Source: an uncultured Planctomycetaceae bacterium (GTDB lineage: Bacteria > Planctomycetota > Planctomycetia > Planctomycetales > Planctomycetaceae). From it: DNA of 64,000 nt. The stretch is from contig CALSLT010000024.1 in NCBI GenBank assembly GCA_943787265.1, positions 124,001-188,000 on the forward strand. Direction: 5' to 3'. The notes under the pieces are model-generated. The model did no database searches. It was not told the origin of the DNA and was given only the letters and a program-made list of their open reading frames with translations. Positions 35,559-42,631 of the stretch are shown one piece after another. Each line of letters opens with the position of its first letter. Positions within the stretch are counted from its first letter, which is position 1. Made by a program: the position numbers and the translations under genes.

Positions 35559-36341
35559 TCTGTAATTTTTGATGCGATTTTATGTTGTTTTGTGAGTCAC
35601 AGCTGTGTTCACTCGATGGTTTGCATCGTTTCTGAAAGCCGACATCATGGCTGATGTGTCGCCCTTCGTGGACTGTTCCGTGACGACATCGAAGGCCGAG
35701 CAGGGCAGCCCATCGCGAGAGAGAAACGAACCTCTCCACCAACCGGCGTATGCAGTTGTTGGTGGCAACGACGGTGATGCCGCATGTACTACGAAGGGGG
35801 CTCATGAATTCATGTCCCAGAGATCGTGCCCCACAACACGTGGGGCAACCATCGCGCAGCAGTTTTTTGTCGGTCGCGGACTTCTGTATTGGATGGGGCA
35901 GGAGTACGACCGAAGTTCCGTGGCGAAAGCAGGCCGGATGGGCCCCTACGCTCATTCCGTTCAACTTGTGCGTCAAACGCAAGAGTTTGTGATTGCAGAT
36001 TTCCAGTGGTGCAATCATCTCGTTATTCCGCAAGTCAGATTCGGTCAGATGAAGAGCAAATGTAATCTGTTCATTCATTAAATGGGACGTCATCCTCGCC
36101 TGAATTTCATCCTTCAGATTGGCTGAAGCAGTCAAAACTTCACATCTCCGCTGGATGAGGTCGTTGGGAGACGGGCTACAATTCGACGTGTTCGGTATCG
36201 AAGTCACGTTTAAGCAGGCGTCATTAAGCCTCCGAGCGCACGGGCAATCCGGGAGTTGCATCGTGACACACCCGGAAATACCATCCGTGTATCCGACGAA
36301 GGGAGTGAGTTTCGCCTCCTTCCATCGGTGACCCGATATCA
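35559..36341. other. 783-bp interval without a supported gene
   Basis: Lies between the integrase partner gene and tRNA-Pro. Open frames exist on both strands: 284 codons on minus (35488-36342, GTG start inside the tRNA border) and 158 codons on plus (35605-36081). Neither has a recognisable domain or a good ribosome-binding site. An eight-base-arm hairpin (TGCCCCAC/GTGGGGCA) lies at about 35827-35850. A 284-codon open frame is long for chance, so a decayed or fast-evolving gene is possible; see the finding. Confidence 0.4.
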
Positions 36342-36415
36342 CGGGACGTGGCTCAGCTTGGTAGAGCGCTGCACTGGGGGTGCAGAGGTCGCAGGTTCAA
36401 ATCCTGTCGTCCCGA
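36342..36415 (+). tRNA. tRNA-Pro (GGG)
   Basis: 74 nt: acceptor CGGGACG paired with CGTCCCG plus A; D-arm GCTC/GAGC; anticodon stem CTGCA/TGCAG around CTGGGGG (anticodon GGG); T-arm GCAGG/CCTGT with TTCAAAT. No CCA encoded. Its 3' end overlaps the last codons of the antisense recombinase-derived gene, marking it as the integration target. Confidence 0.95.
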
Positions 36416-37734
36416 CTATCTTTCGTAACAAGCCCTTTGGCCAACAGGTCAAAGGGCTTTCTCATTGTGGGCACAAGACTTGCGCCTTCGAGATTGCAGT
36501 TCAAACAGATGATTTCGAGGATACGACGTTTGGCAGCGTAGTCTGCCGTAACCCATTTGCTCCGTAGCTGTTGGGAAAGTTCAAACGCTTTCACTGCAAT
36601 GTCGATGATTTCGTTCCGGCCACGGTCACAAGCCTCGATTTTCAACTGCAACTCGGCGGTTTGTTCACGCAGTTCCCGATTTTTGGATGCGAACGTGTCC
36701 GCATCTATCTCTTCCAACATTCTCAGGTTGAGCAAACGGTTTTGTTGGTCACGAACCGTAACCAGTTCGTCCTGAAGTTCCTTTGCTTTCGTGGCCGAAG
36801 TGCGCTCGTCCCAGTTCGTACACTTCCGAAGTTCCTCACGGAAGGTATCACTGAAGTCGTCGTCTTCGACTCGCAGTGAATCAAAGATCGCAAGCATCTG
36901 GGAATCAAGTTCGGTCTCGGTCAAACGGATACGTGGATGATCGCCTTTATGATACTGCGTACAGCGGTAGTAAACGTAATCCCTTTCGATGAAGCGAAAA
37001 ATGTCGGGAACGGCTTCCTTGGCCCGATGCTCGACCAATTCATTGAGTGCCAAGTGTTGGATTGTGTCAGCGGTGAACCGGTTGCGAAGTTGCTGTTGAG
37101 TGAGTGCGTCTGGTTCTGGATCGAAGAAGTCGTGATCTGGATGCGGTTCTTGGAGCAACGTGACAAGTTGCTGAACAGTAAGTTCTGGTTTGTCTCGGTC
37201 TTGCGGTTTCTTGACGTGCTTCGTTGGTGACTTCAGTTCTTCAAGTAACCATTCAGCCTGCTTTGTCGCCAAGCTGTTGTCGTCTATCGCTGCCCTGAGC
37301 AGTTGTGACATCTCGCCGATTCTATTCGGATCAATCATGGCAATGTGGCCTGCCGCTGAGACACGAGAGAATTCGTCTTGCTTGAACTCAAGCCACTGTT
37401 CCAGAATTGGAACGGCATCTTTGGCCATTTCTCCAAACGAGGCCACTGGTTCCAGAGCCGCAATTCTCACAAGCCGACGCTCATCGGCGAGTGATCGGAT
37501 CATTGCGGGCAGTGCTGCTTCGGCCTTTTCTCCGAGTTCGCCGAGCGTCTGAATGGCGAGCAATCTAACGTCTGAATCTTCAAAGCTTAGCGCATCAACG
37601 AGGCCATTTACGGTTGCCGACGAGTGTGGTTCCAGCGAGGCGACAGCATCCTCAAGCTGGTATCGATAATAACGGAATGCGAAGTGTCGAAGCTTGTCAA
37701 TGATTGTTTCCATGTCGTATTTAGACACGGGCAC
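36397..37734 (-). CDS. Chimera: HEAT-repeat protein fused to C-terminal part of a large serine recombinase
   Basis: 445 aa from a GTG at 37734; an ATG at 37713 is an alternative. Residues ~20-170 contain HEAT-like repeats (LAIQTLGELGEKAEAALPAM, VRIAALEPVASFGEMAKDAV). From about residue 253 (DNA near 36,978) it is the C-terminal half of a planctomycete large serine recombinase: YVYYRCTQYHKG, then LTETELDSQMLAIFD, the coil QQNRLLNLRMLEEIDADTFA, the WVTADYAAKRRILEIICLNC segment and LVPTMRKPFDLLAKGL. The serine catalytic domain and the first zinc-ribbon cysteines are absent, so it cannot recombine alone. Its last codons overlap tRNA-Pro. One intact frame spans the junction. Confidence 0.75.
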   Translation of the reverse strand: MPVSKYDMETIIDKLRHFAFRYYRYQLEDAVASLEPHSSATVNGLVDALSFEDSDVRLLAIQTLGELGEKAEAALPAMIRSLADERRLVRIAALEPVASFGEMAKDAVPILEQWLEFKQDEFSRVSAAGHIAMIDPNRIGEMSQLLRAAIDDNSLATKQAEWLLEELKSPTKHVKKPQDRDKPELTVQQLVTLLQEPHPDHDFFDPEPDALTQQQLRNRFTADTIQHLALNELVEHRAKEAVPDIFRFIERDYVYYRCTQYHKGDHPRIRLTETELDSQMLAIFDSLRVEDDDFSDTFREELRKCTNWDERTSATKAKELQDELVTVRDQQNRLLNLRMLEEIDADTFASKNRELREQTAELQLKIEACDRGRNEIIDIAVKAFELSQQLRSKWVTADYAAKRRILEIICLNCNLEGASLVPTMRKPFDLLAKGLVTKDSRDDRI

Positions 37735-38057
37735 CCGATTCTTCCCGAGCAGTTGTTGATGGCGGCCATGTTCGCAATGGGGCCAAGGCAGATTTTGCGG
37801 CGGCGGTTTTTTGGCAACTTTGAAGCTTCTCAGATTTCAAGCTCCGTGGCGACGACTCCGATGCGCAGTCGTTTCAAAAAATGTTACACATCTATACAAG
37901 AGAGGAGGTACGTAGTTGCCATGGGAGGTCCACCCCCCGGCATTTTTCTGTAACATTTTCGCCGTCGATTTCTTGATTACAATTTTTGCATGACAAGCTT
38001 GGCCGACGACGACTCGTCGGCTTCGCATTGAAACACCGGCTGTCCGAAACGCCGTGG
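37735..38057. other. 323-bp intergenic interval
   Basis: No gene supported. It holds the 11-bp inverted repeat listed separately, and an eight-base-arm palindrome (GCCGACGA/TCGTCGGC) at about 38002-38021, downstream of the recombinase stop. A plus-strand frame through 37734-37870 reads HPILPEQLLMAAMFA, faintly like an N-terminal transposase segment; too weak to call. Confidence 0.4.
37878..37959. repeat. 11-bp perfect inverted repeat, 60-bp spacer
   Basis: Arms AAAATGTTACA (37878-37888) and TGTAACATTTT (37949-37959). It lies downstream of the tyrosine recombinase and upstream of the HEAT/recombinase chimera. Paired arms near a recombinase are typical of binding sites at attachment regions, but no core or second copy was identified. 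Confidence 0.5.
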
Positions 38058-38783
38058 TCACAGTTCGATGTCTTTCATCGCATCGTGGTACTTGTCTTCC
38101 AACTCACCGTCGAGGGCGATGTGCTGGTACACAGCCAAAGTTTCTCGGCGAGCGTGGCCTGTGATCAACTGGAGTTCCGCATCTGCCATACCCGAGTGGC
38201 GAGTCAGCCATGTAATGGCCTGATGGCGAAAGGTGTGCGGTGTGGCCTGCACACCCGCTTCCTCGGCATACTTCTTGACGATCTGCTGCACACGGCGAGT
38301 TGAGTATTTTGTGGCACGACGTGTCTGGAACAGCCAACGGTTGTGCTTGTTGTTGGCGATGTGAGTTCGCAAGGCCGTGGCGAATCGCTTGCCGAACAGA
38401 ACATACCGGTCTTTGCTGCCCTTTCCTTGGTTGATCCTGATCTTGCAATCGGCGAGATCAACATCCTTCACTTCGATGTTGCAAAGTTCACTAACTCGGA
38501 TCGCCGAGAAGAACAGCAGTCGCAACATGAGCGAATGCTGGGCATCGTCGGATTGATCGACGATCTGATAGAACCGTTTGAACTCGACGCTGGTCAAAAC
38601 CTTTGGCAGCTTCCGGCCTTTCTGGGCGGGCTTGAGTTCGCACTCCTGACGCACTCGCCTTGAGACGTATCGCCAACCGTCGTAATCCAGACCCGCCTTT
38701 CGGACGATGCGGGCGATCTGACTGACCAGTTTCGATTTCGCTTTTCCGTTTTGTGATGCGCCATTGGAGGGTTTCTTGGCCAT
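38058..38783 (-). CDS. Short XerC/D-like tyrosine recombinase
   Basis: 241 aa from MAKKPSNGASQNGKAKSKLV. Nearly only the catalytic domain: SAIRVSELCNIEV (Arg I), GKGSKDRYVLF (Lys), HTFRHQAITWL (HxxR), and ITGHARRETLAVYQHIALDG (His and nucleophilic Tyr). The usual N-terminal core-binding domain is very short. It is preceded by box 1 of the repeated motif and is the likely integration enzyme of the 38-44 kb element. Confidence 0.9.
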   Translation of the reverse strand: MAKKPSNGASQNGKAKSKLVSQIARIVRKAGLDYDGWRYVSRRVRQECELKPAQKGRKLPKVLTSVEFKRFYQIVDQSDDAQHSLMLRLLFFSAIRVSELCNIEVKDVDLADCKIRINQGKGSKDRYVLFGKRFATALRTHIANNKHNRWLFQTRRATKYSTRRVQQIVKKYAEEAGVQATPHTFRHQAITWLTRHSGMADAELQLITGHARRETLAVYQHIALDGELEDKYHDAMKDIEL

Positions 38784-38925
38784 GGTAGTGTTCCAAAGTG
38801 GGGTGAAAGGCTGGTTCTATTTCGTGATCTGATTCTTATGCGAAATGGCCGGTGTCCTCGTAGCTGGCTGGTCAGAAGCTACAATGCGGTCCCGTGCTAC
38901 ATGTTGGACCTGAGATACCTGTGTC

Positions 38926-39213
38926 ATGAGAATGATCTTCCGAATAACCGGATGCTTGACGCTCTTATTCGATGCCTACCTGCTGCTTGCGATGGTGGCG
39001 ACCATGAGGATGAAGGTCGAATACCATTACCTGTTGCCGCCATTTGGCTCCGAGCTTGCACGCTCGACGCCTCGTATCGTTTATGTCTGGCTAGTTCTTT
39101 GGACTGGATTCCTTGCGGTCGGCTGTCTGTACTCCACCAAACGCCGAGATCAGCCAGAGACCTCACTGGGGAAAGACCAATGCGAATCGTCGTCGCCATC
39201 GTCGGGAGTCTGA
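38926..39213 (+). CDS. Small membrane protein
   Basis: 95 aa, MRMIFRITGCLTLLFDAYLL, two predicted helices (residues ~5-22 and ~52-70, VYVWLVLWTGFLAVGCLYS) and a hydrophilic tail. Overlaps the next small gene by 34 bases, in another frame. Transcribed against the box-laced operon, with a shared hairpin between them. Confidence 0.55.
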   Translation: MRMIFRITGCLTLLFDAYLLLAMVATMRMKVEYHYLLPPFGSELARSTPRIVYVWLVLWTGFLAVGCLYSTKRRDQPETSLGKDQCESSSPSSGV

Positions 39214-39317
39214 TTCTGTTGCCCATCGCCGCCTTCTCCGTCTTTGGGTTTATGGCGACCTTTGAACCGACCGACCGCACCGTCGATTTCATGGCGTTCA
39301 GGGTATCGTGGCCCTGA
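39180..39317 (+). CDS. Small membrane protein, probable frameshifted paralogue of 47867-48073
   Basis: 45 aa, MRIVVAIVGSLILLPIAAFS then FGFMATFEPTDRTVDFMAFR. The 47867-48073 product shares the pattern FGFLATFEPTDNTAQFMTFR. After FMAFR the frame ends early. A one-base shift would restore a second hydrophobic segment (IVALIARCFKR) ending at 39355, so this copy is likely truncated. A purine-rich GGGGAAAG precedes the ATG. Confidence 0.5.
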   Translation: MRIVVAIVGSLILLPIAAFSVFGFMATFEPTDRTVDFMAFRVSWP

Positions 39318-39340
39318 TCGCACGTTGCTTCAAACGACCG

Positions 39341-39360
39341 GGCTCTCCTCCGTGAGAGCC
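39341..39360. terminator. Hairpin between convergent genes
   Basis: Seven-base arms GGCTCTC and GAGAGCC with a six-base loop, between the plus-strand small membrane genes and the end of the minus-strand box operon at 39376. Position fits a bidirectional terminator, although no long T run follows. Confidence 0.5.
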
Positions 39361-39375
39361 TTGCCAATCGGCGAC

Positions 39376-39594
39376 CTATTCGGGCGAGAAGCCCGGCTCG
39401 TCGTCGCAGTAGTAGCCGAAGTATTCATCTGCCTGCTCGAAGTCTTCGAGTTCCTGTTGAGCGAGCATCTCGTCCCACGGTTCATCGAGTTCTGGGTACT
39501 CGTCGGCGAACTCATCAGCGGCGAGTTCATCGAGGATATCGCCGTACTGATGATTGATTTGGTCTCCGCAGAACTGGTCAAGAAATTCGTCCAT
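39376..39594 (-). CDS. Small acidic protein of the box operon
   Basis: 72 aa from ATG 39594 (MDEFLDQFCGDQINHQYGDI), very rich in Asp and Glu (DEPWDEMLAQQELEDFEQAD) with aromatic residues near the end. A longer open frame upstream would read through box 2 and is rejected. A GGAG motif lies before the start. Last gene of the operon. Acidic, small proteins of mobile elements are often DNA mimics or anti-defence factors; that is a guess here. Confidence 0.65.
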   Translation of the reverse strand: MDEFLDQFCGDQINHQYGDILDELAADEFADEYPELDEPWDEMLAQQELEDFEQADEYFGYYCDDEPGFSPE

Positions 39595-39646
39595 TACGTG
39601 TCTCCGGTAGTTGGTTGGTTCTGTTGTTGATCTCTGGCCGGTGTCC

Positions 39647-40051
39647 TCACACTTCCTCACGGCAGTGGAATTCCTTGGGACTCATGCCTTCGACGGGCAA
39701 ATCGGCGGCGAAGTAGCGGCATGGGAACGGACAATCAGTTCCCTCTGCGCCATAGATCATCAGATGGTCAAGATCCAGCACTTGCCCCGATGGGCCGTAG
39801 TGACATGAATCGGGGTCGTAGTCACTCAGATACTCGTCTTCGACGACGATGTGGTGGCCGTAGGTTTCGTCGTCGGCGAGTTCGTCGATAGCGTCTTGTG
39901 CGCTGCCCGCTTCCACGATGAGGTAGAACGCCGAGTAAGATCCGCCGATCTCGATTAACCACGTTCTGCCGAACCAATCGCCCGGATTGATGACAGGAAT
40001 GTCGGTCAGTTCGTGGCCGTGAAAATTGGCGTTTGCTTTGATTTCGCACAC
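39647..40051 (-). CDS. Acidic hypothetical protein of the box operon
   Basis: About 134 aa from a GTG at 40051 preceded by GGAG at seven bases; a TTG at 40069 is in frame. Features: NPGDWFGRTWLIEIGGSYSA, EAGSAQDAIDELADDETYGH, and a C-terminal PFPCRYFAADLPVEGM. Strongly acidic. The stop TGA is directly followed by box 2. Unknown family. Confidence 0.65.
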   Translation of the reverse strand: MCEIKANANFHGHELTDIPVINPGDWFGRTWLIEIGGSYSAFYLIVEAGSAQDAIDELADDETYGHHIVVEDEYLSDYDPDSCHYGPSGQVLDLDHLMIYGAEGTDCPFPCRYFAADLPVEGMSPKEFHCREEV

Positions 40052-40144
40052 TCTGCTTCTCCATTCCAAAATTTGTATTGCTGGGTATGCAAAAGTGGCC
40101 GGTGTCCTTTGAGTGGTTGATCAAGATCGCTGCTGAGCGGTTGA

Positions 40145-40450
40145 TCAAAGCGGAATCACGTCATACTCGACCGACTCACCACGCTCGATCTGATCGATGG
40201 CCCGGAGTGCTGCCATCTCACGGTCGAGTGTCATGCGACACAGGGAGTTGAGCTTGCTGACGAAGGCCAGATTGACCGGATGATTGTTCAGATCGTCGCC
40301 GCAGATGTTGGCCCGGTGCATGGCCAACAAGTGACGATGCCATGCGCCAACGATGGCGGTGAGATTCACGGCGTTCTGAATAGCGTTGGCATCAGATGCC
40401 GCTTGTTTCACAACAGGATTGGAACCGGTTGACGATGCAGTCTGTGTCAT
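40145..40450 (-). CDS. Hypothetical protein of the box operon
   Basis: 101 aa from ATG 40450 (MTQTASSTGSNPVVKQAASD), predicted largely helical, with NAVNLTAIVGAWHRHLLAMH and MTLDREMAALRAIDQIERGE. AAAGGTGATC before the start is a reasonable ribosome site. Box 4 and its 12-base-arm hairpin lie directly upstream. The stop is 37 nt before box 3. Unknown family. Confidence 0.65.
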   Translation of the reverse strand: MTQTASSTGSNPVVKQAASDANAIQNAVNLTAIVGAWHRHLLAMHRANICGDDLNNHPVNLAFVSKLNSLCRMTLDREMAALRAIDQIERGESVEYDVIPL

Positions 40451-40511
40451 GGGATCACCTTTCAGCGTGTTGTGGAGTTCATTTCACAACACGCTGGCCG
40501 GTGTCCGATAA

Positions 40512-40964
40512 TCAGGCGACGAGCAACTCGTTCGTGGCTGCAATCGCCACAGCGGGCACAACCTCGACTTCCAGATCACTGAGGTCCAGCCGACCGGCCC
40601 GCTTCATCTTGGGCAGTTTGTCGAGCAGTTCTTTCCGAACGGCAGTGATGGCGGTCGTCACGTCACCGATGCGGTCCTGAATGCTGGCGTCTTCACTGAT
40701 ACCATCGTCCATCGCCTCGGTGATCGCTTCCCGCAACATGTTGAGAGCGTGGTCACGGGTGATTCCGGCCTTCTCCCAGAATAATGCCAGCGTCGGGATC
40801 AGTGGGATGCTGACGGTCGGCGACACGAGTTGATCGGAACGCTTTTCGACCGAGCCGTTGACTCGAACGACGATTTCTTCGTCGATGAAGTGTCGCCCGA
40901 CTCCGAGATCAGCGGCTTCGTTCTTCCACTTCTTTGCGAGCAGCGATTTGACTTCGTTGGTCAT
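40512..40964 (-). CDS. Hypothetical protein of the box operon
   Basis: 150 aa from ATG 40964 with AAGGAACG upstream. A basic N-terminus (VKSLLAKKWKNEAADLG), then VGRHFIDEEIVVRVNGSVEK and helical ITRDHALNMLREAITEAMDD, ending LEVEVVPAVAIAATNELLVA. Box 5 is 37 nt upstream and box 4 begins five bases after the stop. Conserved-looking but not recognised. Confidence 0.65.
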   Translation of the reverse strand: MTNEVKSLLAKKWKNEAADLGVGRHFIDEEIVVRVNGSVEKRSDQLVSPTVSIPLIPTLALFWEKAGITRDHALNMLREAITEAMDDGISEDASIQDRIGDVTTAITAVRKELLDKLPKMKRAGRLDLSDLEVEVVPAVAIAATNELLVA

Positions 40965-41012
40965 GATCGTTCCTTGTTTGTGTGATGTTTTGACTAACTG
41001 CTGGCCGGTGTC

Positions 41013-41912
41013 CTACTGGCCTTGCTCTTCGTTGAAGCGAGAAAATGCCCTATAGAAAGAGGCTCGACTGCGCTGCGACTTGTCCATGTAATACTGGCAG
41101 GCATCCTTGGTTGAATCAGGGAACTGTCGGATCGCCTCACGGATGAGACGTGCGTCACGCTCGTGGTTGTCCAGCCGTTTCGTCGCCGAGACCGGTCGCC
41201 CAAGATTCTGCATTTGAGCAAGTACGACAGGTTTCCAATCAGAGCCGTTCTCAATGCAAAATTTGTAGATGCGGATCGCTGGTGTCAGAAGCCGCATGGA
41301 CAGTTGCTTCTCGTCGCTGTGAGCTTCAATGAAGTCAACGATCTCTGATGCCGATTCTGGTGGGCAACCGGGATAACCGTTCTCGCTCATGACACGGAAC
41401 TGCTCGACTATTTCGGCGTTGCTCAAGTCCATGCGATAGACCAAGCAGCGGGAGACCACAGCGTCAAAGATCGGACACTTCGTGGGCGTTTTGTTGGCAC
41501 AAAAGATGAAACGTGACGTGGTTTCAAATCGTGCCGGTAGATCGGGCGGTAGAGTGCTGGAGTTGTATGTGACCAATCGATTTGGTTGGCCGAAGAGAGC
41601 ACTCCGCAAGATGCCCAAGCTGGGGCCACTGCGAAAGGTCTCATCCGAATCGTCGATGTAAACGATTTTTTCGGTCTTTGAATTTACCCAAAGCAACCTA
41701 TACAAAGCCAACGGCGTGGTATGTGAATTATACGTCTCAAAGTCTTGCCCTTCATCACGGAGGACGTTGGTGATCGTGCGGGACTTGCCCGTACCGCCTT
41801 GCGAGATCACAAACAGGGCGTGGTACTGAGACTGAGCAATCATGCGGACCATGTTCGCCAGATGTCCCTGCTTCTCTTCGACTCGTGTTCTTGGGCGTAG
41901 TTGCTGTTCCAC
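41013..41912 (-). CDS. AAA-type ATPase, likely replication/mobilisation helicase of the element
   Basis: 299 aa from a GTG at 41912 with AAGGAG eight bases upstream. The longer frame to 41969 would translate box 6 as DTGQL and is rejected. Walker A FVISQGGTGKSRTI near residue 40, Walker B KIVYIDDSDE, sensor-1-like SRFIFCANKTP, and DAVVSRCLVYRMD as an arginine-finger-like segment. It resembles small plasmid or phage replication ATPases (SF3-like organisation) with a C-terminal helical domain (RASFYRAFSRFNEEQGQ). The TAG stop overlaps box 5 by one base. Confidence 0.7.
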   Translation of the reverse strand: MEQQLRPRTRVEEKQGHLANMVRMIAQSQYHALFVISQGGTGKSRTITNVLRDEGQDFETYNSHTTPLALYRLLWVNSKTEKIVYIDDSDETFRSGPSLGILRSALFGQPNRLVTYNSSTLPPDLPARFETTSRFIFCANKTPTKCPIFDAVVSRCLVYRMDLSNAEIVEQFRVMSENGYPGCPPESASEIVDFIEAHSDEKQLSMRLLTPAIRIYKFCIENGSDWKPVVLAQMQNLGRPVSATKRLDNHERDARLIREAIRQFPDSTKDACQYYMDKSQRSRASFYRAFSRFNEEQGQ

Positions 41913-41969
41913 TTCAAGTTCTCCTTGAGAAGTTGTTCTGAATCGTTCTACCAACTGGCCGGTGTCCAC

Positions 41970-42002
41970 TTACTCCATTCCCAGTGCTTCACGTCCGGGC
42001 AT
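41970..42002 (-). CDS. Ten-codon ORF occupying its own box-bounded unit
   Basis: ATG at 42002 encodes MPGREALGME followed by TAA at 41970-41972. GGAG lies nine bases before the ATG, directly after an eight-base-arm hairpin (CCGTCAGA/TCTGACGG). Box 7 is 35 nt upstream and box 6 begins two bases after the stop, exactly the geometry of the real genes. Too short for homology; support is positional only. Could be a leader or regulatory peptide for the ATPase gene. Confidence 0.4.
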   Translation of the reverse strand: MPGREALGME

Positions 42003-42051
42003 GTTTGTCTCCGTCAGAGTGTTTGTTGTCTGACGGCTGGCCGGTGTCCTC

Positions 42052-42402
42052 TCATTCGTCGTCGAGCAGTTCCTTCACCTTGTCCGTCACGTCCATCTCG
42101 AATGCTTCGGCGGCAAAGTCTGCAAATGGGAAGTTGTCCGTGTTGTTGTAATCGCTCTTGTAGGTGCCGCTGAAGAACGCCGCACATGGATGGGTCGAGT
42201 ACAACAGAGTGTGGATCTGCAACTCATCGTTGATCACGTAGTCGTGTTGGTCGGTGCGATCATGAACGAGTTGGGTGAGAATCTCGTCTCGGTCTTCGTC
42301 GGAATCGGCGTCCTGCAATTCGGCAACTACGTTCTCGGCCACGTCTTGCACTGCTCGCTGGTAATCATCGATTTCACGTTGAGTCTTTTCTTCGGGCCGC
42401 AT
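42052..42402 (-). CDS. Acidic hypothetical protein of the box operon
   Basis: 116 aa from ATG 42402 (MRPEEKTQREIDDYQRAVQD) with CTGGAGCAGCG upstream. A helical acidic N-terminal half (AELQDADSDEDRDEILTQLV), then HTLLYSTHPCAAFFSGTYKS and a C-terminal VTDKVKELLDDE. Box 7 begins two bases after its stop. Box 8 is 216 nt upstream, farther than for the other genes. The gap carries a degraded half-box (CTGGCCAGTCC near 42511) and a small GAGTTG/CAACTC hairpin at 42565-42580, but no other gene. Confidence 0.65.
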   Translation of the reverse strand: MRPEEKTQREIDDYQRAVQDVAENVVAELQDADSDEDRDEILTQLVHDRTDQHDYVINDELQIHTLLYSTHPCAAFFSGTYKSDYNNTDNFPFADFAAEAFEMDVTDKVKELLDDE

Positions 42403-42631
42403 CGCTGCTCCAGTACAAATTTTGGATTGATGAAAAGACCGAGGGGATCGCCATCGTTGATCGACAAGTAGCGTCAAGGCTCCGCAGAGGCAGTGGTGGC
42501 AAATCGGTTGCTGGCCAGTCCAACTCGACTGTTCCTTGCTGCGTTCGTGCGTCGAAGCTGAGGCGAGTTGTGATCAACTCAAGCGATCCCAATCGGCTTG
42601 CCCGATCAGGACGACTGCTGGCCGGTGTCCC

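Noticed and set aside
35488..36342. Calling the 284-codon minus-strand frame a gene
   Set aside because: No recognisable motif, a GTG start inside the tRNA border, Cys/His/Ser-rich composition and no ribosome site; kept only as an open question.
41013..41969. Longer start for the ATPase gene at 41969
   Set aside because: It would translate box 6 as DTGQL; the GTG at 41912 has AAGGAG at ideal distance and gives the same 43-nt box-to-start spacing as its neighbours.
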